NCBI GenBank assembly: GCA_937124525.1
Contig: CAKZLA010000581.1
Location: forward strand, 1 to 18,352
Reading direction: 5' to 3'
DNA from: an uncultured Desulfobacterium sp.
Lineage (GTDB): Bacteria > Desulfobacterota > Desulfobacteria > Desulfobacterales > Desulfobacteraceae
Length of the DNA: 18,352 nucleotides
Part shown: one piece after another, positions 15,648-18,352 of the stretch
Numbering within the stretch: the stretch's first letter is position 1
How the letters are laid out: each line of letters begins with the position of its first letter
The notes under the pieces: model-generated
What the model saw: only the letters and a program-made list of their open reading frames with translations
What the model was told of the DNA's origin: nothing
Databases searched by the model: none
Translations under genes and position numbers: made by a program

Positions 15648-16748
15648 TTGATATCCATCAGCACAGCATCCCATTTGTTTTCCAAACTATCGGTATCCTC
15701 ATCTTCAACCCATGATTATGACGCTCTAAGCGATTTGAATCTGGCCCCGGATGATGTTGTTAAAGCTCGGGTATTAAAACAGCTTGCCCCGGGGGATATA
15801 TTGCTCTTAATTCGGGGAAAGCAGATTAGAGCCCATACACGGGTTCCATTGCAGAAAGGCATGCATTTATCTTTAAAACTCTCCTCAGAGACCGGCGTGC
15901 CCACATTGAAACTTCTTGATGTTCAGGAATCCCAAGGCAGGGCCGTGAACCTGGCCTCCATTCGTGGGGCCATTGATGATAATATCTGGGGCAGGGTATA
16001 TGATGCTCTTGATGATCCAGTTCTGTCATCAAAAGATCGCACAGATATTAGAGCCTTAATGGAAAAAACATCGCAAATGGTTTTTACCCGGCCAGGGGGA
16101 GATGGTCTCAAGGCATTGATAGAGGCTTCGGGACTCACCTGGGAAAACAAACTTGCCGGAATAATGACAGATGCTGCCGTGACTTCTGATATAATGGACT
16201 CTTTAACCCATGGGGACCTTAAAGGTTTGATTTCAAGGGTGCTGATGAACACCAAGGAGGCTGACACGGTTTTGCAACCGCTGATTTCAGCATTGGACAA
16301 TATTCAACTTCTTAATGTCCATGGTAATGAACGGGCACGGATGCTTTTTTTACCCCTTCCATTGCAGTTCGCCCACGGCACCATCGGCATGACACAGATT
16401 TTGCTCCATTTTCCCCGGGAAGAAGATCCGTCCAGATCACAGGAGGGAGAAAAAAAAGGGGACAGGCAATACTCGGTTGTTATGCTGCTGGAGTTGTCAA
16501 CTCTGGGGGCCATTCGCGCAGAGCTGCTTTTAACTGGAACAAAGGTCCAGGGAAGATTTCTTGTGCATCAAAAGAATACACTTGAATGCATTGAAACGCA
16601 TATTGCTTCCTTCATGGACATTCTCAAGGATCGTGGGTTCACCATTGGGCACATGGGGTGTCAACAGGCCCAAGCTCCCATTGTAAAACAAAGTCTTGTG
16701 AATGAAATTTTTCCCCAGGAGGGCAGTTCCATCTGTGTTGTGGCTTGA
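15648..16748 (+). CDS. FliK-like protein (hook-length control type C-terminal domain)
   Basis: The protein has 366 aa from a TTG start at 15648, backed by AGAGGGG about 6 bp upstream; no better ATG exists. Residues about 44-90 (LKQLAPGDILLLIRGKQIRA, then MHLSLKL) form a beta-rich segment. The C-terminal part, about 270-345 (YSVVMLLELSTLGAIRAELL, KVQGRFLV, then FMDILKDRGFTIGHM), has the pattern of the FliK C-terminal domain: two strands, a helix and the L-x-x-x-G-F element. FliK-type domains bind FlhB to switch export specificity. The next gene encodes a free FlhB C-terminal domain, so the two probably work as a pair. It may be a paralogue, with the main fliK outside the window. Confidence 0.75.
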   Translation: MISISTASHLFSKLSVSSSSTHDYDALSDLNLAPDDVVKARVLKQLAPGDILLLIRGKQIRAHTRVPLQKGMHLSLKLSSETGVPTLKLLDVQESQGRAVNLASIRGAIDDNIWGRVYDALDDPVLSSKDRTDIRALMEKTSQMVFTRPGGDGLKALIEASGLTWENKLAGIMTDAAVTSDIMDSLTHGDLKGLISRVLMNTKEADTVLQPLISALDNIQLLNVHGNERARMLFLPLPLQFAHGTIGMTQILLHFPREEDPSRSQEGEKKGDRQYSVVMLLELSTLGAIRAELLLTGTKVQGRFLVHQKNTLECIETHIASFMDILKDRGFTIGHMGCQQAQAPIVKQSLVNEIFPQEGSSICVVA

Positions 16749-17027
16749 ATGAAAAGAAAAAAACAAATACATGGTGCGGTGGCATTGTCCTATGATTCCA
16801 AAATTGGAAGTGCGCCCAGAATTGCTGCCAAAGGCAGAGGTGCCTTGGCTGATAAAATTATCGAACTTGCCAGGGATAACCATATTCATATTCATAATGA
16901 TCCGGATTTGCTCGAAATGTTATCTCAACTGGATTTGAAACAGGAAATTCCTGGGGCCTTGTATGAAGTTGTTGCGGAATTGCTGGCATTTATCTATCTG
17001 TTAAATTCAGAGGAGTCAAAAAAATGA
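16749..17027 (+). CDS. fhlB: FhlB-type protein: free FlhB/YscU C-terminal domain
   Basis: This 92-aa protein aligns with the part of FlhB after the autocleavage site: VALSYDSKIGSAPRIAAKGR against VALKYDELSMGAPRVLAKGK, and QEIPGALYEVVAELLAFIY against QEVPPLLYQAVAEVLAYVY. It has no membrane segment. At the position of NPTH it reads KQIH, so it mimics the cleaved product and cannot cleave itself. Similar free domains (FhlB, YlqH) accompany flagellar clusters in several phyla and can partly replace the cleaved FlhB part. The start ATG directly follows the TGA of the FliK-like gene (TGAATG); there is no separate Shine-Dalgarno. Confidence 0.9.
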   Translation: MKRKKQIHGAVALSYDSKIGSAPRIAAKGRGALADKIIELARDNHIHIHNDPDLLEMLSQLDLKQEIPGALYEVVAELLAFIYLLNSEESKK

Positions 17028-17074
17028 CAGATGCTGCACCATTCCGTGAATATAACATTTTATTAAGAGATTAG
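17024..17074 (+). CDS. Possible 16-codon minigene
   Basis: An ATG overlaps the fhlB stop (ATGA). AGAGGAG at about 17008-17014 lies at good distance before it, better than the signals of several real genes here. The frame reads MTDAAPFREYNILLRD and stops at TAG (17072-17074), 6 bp before the next gene. It may be a leader or coupling peptide for the 58-aa gene, or the remnant of a longer gene. Confidence 0.35.
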   Translation: MTDAAPFREYNILLRD

Positions 17075-17080
17075 CCCATA

Positions 17081-17257
17081 ATGTCCCCTGTTAATTGTTT
17101 TAAATGCCAGTATTATTATGTGACATGGGATAACCACAAACCCCATGGTTGTCGTAAGATGGGTTTTAAGAGTCCTCAGATTCCCAATCTGGTTGTTCGA
17201 ATGAACAGCTCCAGAGATTGCCTGTTAATTAAACCCAGAGAGCCCAAACCTGCTTGA
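17081..17257 (+). CDS. 58-aa four-cysteine (zinc-ribbon-like) protein
   Basis: This is too short for many gene finders but well supported. The 58-aa product starts MSPVNCFKCQYYYVTWD and has Cys6, Cys9, Cys24 and Cys47. The CxxCxxYYVTWD start, the P-x-GC at 21-24 and the FKSPQIPN then V-x-x-x-S-x-x-x-C end match a small conserved protein often found near flagellar or export genes in proteobacteria, whose function I do not know. Two CxxC-like halves suggest a structural metal site. AAGAGA (about 17064-17069) may be its ribosome site, inside the preceding minigene. It appears to be the last gene of the operon, followed by a hairpin. Confidence 0.8.
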   Translation: MSPVNCFKCQYYYVTWDNHKPHGCRKMGFKSPQIPNLVVRMNSSRDCLLIKPREPKPA

Positions 17258-17262
17258 ATCAA

Positions 17263-17297
17263 GCCCCTTTTTCTTTTTTTAAAAAAACAGGGGGGAA
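17263..17297 (+). terminator. Possible hairpin terminator after the 58-aa gene
   Basis: CCCCT (17264-17268) can pair with AGGGG (17289-17293), with an inner T7/A7 region (17274-17287). No T-run follows the G-rich side, so as a + strand terminator it is weak. It lies 6 bp after the last stop codon, the expected place for the operon end. Confidence 0.35.
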
Positions 17298-17366
17298 TTC
17301 CCTATGGAAATTTTTTTCCTAAAATTTAATAATAACCCAACCCTGCCTCCACCCGTATAGTTCTCA
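17298..17366. other. AT-rich intergenic stretch
   Basis: No gene is seen here. It contains a short GGAAA-TTTT-TTTCC hairpin (about 17306-17319) and overlaps the end of the GGGAATTCCC palindrome (17293-17302). Confidence 0.4.
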
Positions 17367-17612
17367 ATAAGTACCCGAGCATATATTCCTTAAAATAAAA
17401 TCCCGAGATATAAATGAGTCTGTTGATTTAAAGGCTATTTCAGTCTGGTTCGACTTTGTTGCCACAAGATATAGCAATTAACTGAGCCAACACGCATTAT
17501 ATGGACAAGTGTGATGCCTGAAATATGAAAATCGTGACTTAATCAACAGGCTCATAAATGATATATATCCATGGAATATGGAATATTGAAAAATATATGT
17601 GTGGGTACTTAT
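17367..17612. repeat. 246-bp foldback element with nested inverted repeats
   Basis: Four complementary blocks occur in mirrored order. ATAAGTACCC (17367-17376) pairs with 17603-17612 and CATATATT (17380-17387) pairs with 17592-17599. The block 17414-17428 (ATGAGTCTGTTGATT) pairs with 17541-17555, one mismatch. TATTTCAG (17436-17443) pairs with 17518-17525. The arms differ by small indels. There is no coding frame inside. This is the form of a decayed MITE/foldback element or of a long structured RNA. No target-site duplication is evident beyond the ends. Confidence 0.6.
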
Positions 17613-17615
17613 AAC
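17586..17615 (+). promoter_or_regulatory. Candidate sigma-70 promoter for a small RNA
   Basis: TTGAAA (17586-17591), 18 bp, TATAAC (17610-17615): each hexamer differs from consensus at one base. The predicted start is near 17622, exactly at the first hairpin of the candidate sRNA. The -10 overlaps the outer right arm of the foldback element. Confidence 0.45.
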
Positions 17616-17620
17616 CCGCA

Positions 17621-17728
17621 TGACAGGAAAGCCTGTCACAACCAAGACAGAAAGTGGAACTATGCCGCCCCCGACGGGGAATGGGGCCGGAGCCCATCTC
17701 CCTCCGGGGGCTCTGTTGTTTTTTTGTT
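17621..17728 (+). ncRNA. Candidate small RNA of about 105 nt, unknown family
   Basis: The stretch begins with a perfect 7-bp hairpin: TGACAGG (17621-17627) with CCTGTCA (17632-17638), loop AAAG. An unpaired A-rich segment (17639-17666) and a CCCC/GGGG hairpin (about 17668-17679) follow. It ends with an intrinsic terminator at 17688-17728. The 3' half is much richer in G+C than the flanks. A good sigma-70 promoter stands at the right distance upstream. The loop CTCCCTCC could pair with purine-rich ribosome sites. It is not one of the riboswitch or RNA families I can recognise. It precedes the flgF promoter, so it is not part of the flgF leader if that promoter is used. Confidence 0.45.
17688..17728 (+). 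terminator. Intrinsic terminator with competing alternative stem
   Basis: CGGAGCCC (17688-17695) pairs with GGGCTCTG (17708-17715, one G-U pair), followed by a T-rich tract to 17728. A competing stem, CCGGAG (17687-17692) with CTCCGG (17702-17707), would exclude it, and ATGGG (17681-17685) can pair with CCCAT (17693-17697). Confidence 0.7.
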
Positions 17729-17866
17729 AGGTTAGCGGTGGATTGGCTCGGAAATTGTATTTTTACAAATCAAAGGCTTAAAATTCTGACCGGGAAAATG
17801 GGAATGTGCCCCCTATTTGGAACCTGGGTTTCCCCACAACAAAGTAAAATTTATTTTTTATATAGA
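17729..17866. other. Spacer between sRNA terminator and flgF promoter
   Basis: No gene is supported. It contains a near-miss sigma-54 box at 17744-17758 (-12 is TTGT). Activator sites for the promoter at 17867 may lie here, but none could be recognised. Confidence 0.4.
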
Positions 17867-17882
17867 TGGCATCAATATTGCT
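17867..17882 (+). promoter_or_regulatory. Sigma-54 (-24/-12) promoter for flgF
   Basis: TGGCATCAATATTGCT fits the RpoN consensus with GG (17868-17869) and GC (17880-17881) in exact spacing. It has the same TGGCAT-N5-TTGCT form as the motA promoter at 1380. The predicted start is near 17893, giving a leader of about 180 nt before flgF. A perfect palindrome TGTGATCACA (18012-18021) lies within this leader. Confidence 0.85.
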
Positions 17883-18072
17883 TTTAAATTTCACATATAC
17901 TTTCACTATTACACGGCGTGAAGGAAAATTTCCAAGAGATGGAGAATATCTTCAGAAAGTGTAAAGCGTTTTTGAAGGATGCCTTAAAGAAGCATATTTG
18001 AACATTGAAAATGTGATCACAGCATCACCATTCCAGGTTTTTCCATGGAGAACAGGTTAATGAGGAGGCATT

Positions 18073-18352
18073 TTGATATCAGGATTATTCAGCAGTATCG
18101 ATAGTGCACTGGTTCAAGAGATTAGATTTGACGCCATTGCCAATAACATCGCTAATGTGAATACCAATGGCTTTAAAAAGGATGAGGTTGCATTTGAGCG
18201 CTCGTCGTTTGCCTTTGAACTGCAACAAAGGTCCACCACTGATTTTACCCCGGGCAATATCATTCAAACTGGAAATTCTCTGGATGTCGCCCTGAATTCC
18301 CCGGGATTTTTTAAAATTGAAACCGATCAGGGGGAACGCTACACGCAAAACG
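18073..18352 (+). CDS. flgF: Flagellar basal-body rod protein FlgF, N-terminal part
   Basis: FlgF builds the proximal rod together with FlgB and FlgC. Translation from TTG at 18073 gives 93 residues before the window ends. The Shine-Dalgarno GAGGAGG is at 18062-18068; the spacing is 4 bp, rather tight, and no ATG lies near. Residues about 15-35 (EIRFDAIANNIANVNTNGFK) are the N-terminal signature of axial proteins. DFTPGNIIQTGNSLDVALNS then PGFFKIETDQGERYTQN is the FlgF/FlgG pattern. FlgF is preferred over FlgG because of the Ser-rich, less conserved start and the first position after a promoter, where flgF-flgG is the common order; FlgG or another FlgE/FlgF/FlgG paralogue is possible. Confidence 0.88.
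   Translation, partial: MISGLFSSIDSALVQEIRFDAIANNIANVNTNGFKKDEVAFERSSFAFELQQRSTTDFTPGNIIQTGNSLDVALNSPGFFKIETDQGERYTQN

Noticed and set aside
17621..17728. c-di-GMP (GEMM) or other known riboswitch
   Set aside because: The conserved core bases of GEMM-I, TPP, cobalamin, fluoride, ZTP and SAM classes that I can recall are absent, and the element lies upstream of the flgF promoter.
17744..17758. Second sigma-54-like box, TGGCTCGGAAATTGT
   Set aside because: Spacing is right but the -12 element is GT rather than GC, and a much better box lies at 17867.
17654..17887. 77-codon + strand open frame
   Set aside because: It spans the GC-rich hairpins, the terminator and the sigma-54 promoter, has no ribosome site and its translation shows no protein-like pattern.
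17939..18001. 20-codon frame in the flgF leader, Lys-rich amphipathic product
   Set aside because: The only ribosome-site-like sequence is too far or too close; no overlap or conservation evidence.
1..18352. tRNA, rRNA, CRISPR array, transposase or integrase gene
   Set aside because: None was seen on either strand; the tandem repeats found are in-frame coding units without spacers.

Overview
The window is a late-flagellar and motility gene cluster of a Gram-negative bacterium. Every supportable gene is on the + strand. Both ends cut a gene: the 3' part of flgE on the left (1-1044) and the 5' part of flgF on the right (from 18073). The organism is probably a member of Desulfobacterota, most likely Desulfobacterales. 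This is inferred from the gene order, the FlhF/FlhG pair typical of polar flagellation, two sigma-54 type promoters and a moderate, AT-leaning base composition. No taxonomic marker gene is present.

Layout: flgE end and its terminator (1-1095); a roughly 400-bp intergenic region with a sigma-54 promoter (1380-1395); then one long run of closely spaced or overlapping genes, 1500-17257: motA, two different motB-type genes, fliL, fliM, fliN, fliO, fliP, fliQ, fliR, flhB, flhA, flhF, flhG, fliA, a FliL-like protein with acidic repeats, a 99-aa unknown, a SwrB/DUF2802-like membrane protein, a FliK-like protein, a free FlhB C-terminal domain (FhlB type), a 16-codon minigene and a 58-aa four-cysteine protein. 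An 815-bp noncoding stretch follows (17258-18072). It holds a nested inverted-repeat element, a candidate small RNA with its own promoter and terminator, and a second sigma-54 promoter that should drive flgF.

How the genes fit together: FliP, FliQ, FliR, FlhB and FlhA form the flagellar type III export gate, with FliO as its assembly factor. The FliK-like protein and FhlB probably adjust substrate switching. FliM and FliN form the switch/C-ring. MotA and the two MotB-type proteins form stators, with FliL and the FliL-like protein as possible stator partners. FlhF and FlhG set the site and number of flagella, and FliA is sigma-28 for late genes. The segment after fliA is the least characterised part.

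Main points for a second look: a MotB-type protein with Ser in place of the ion-carrying Asp, beside a canonical one; in-frame tandem repeats in four flagellar genes; the candidate sRNA and foldback element before flgF; and the cluster of small or poorly known genes after fliA.
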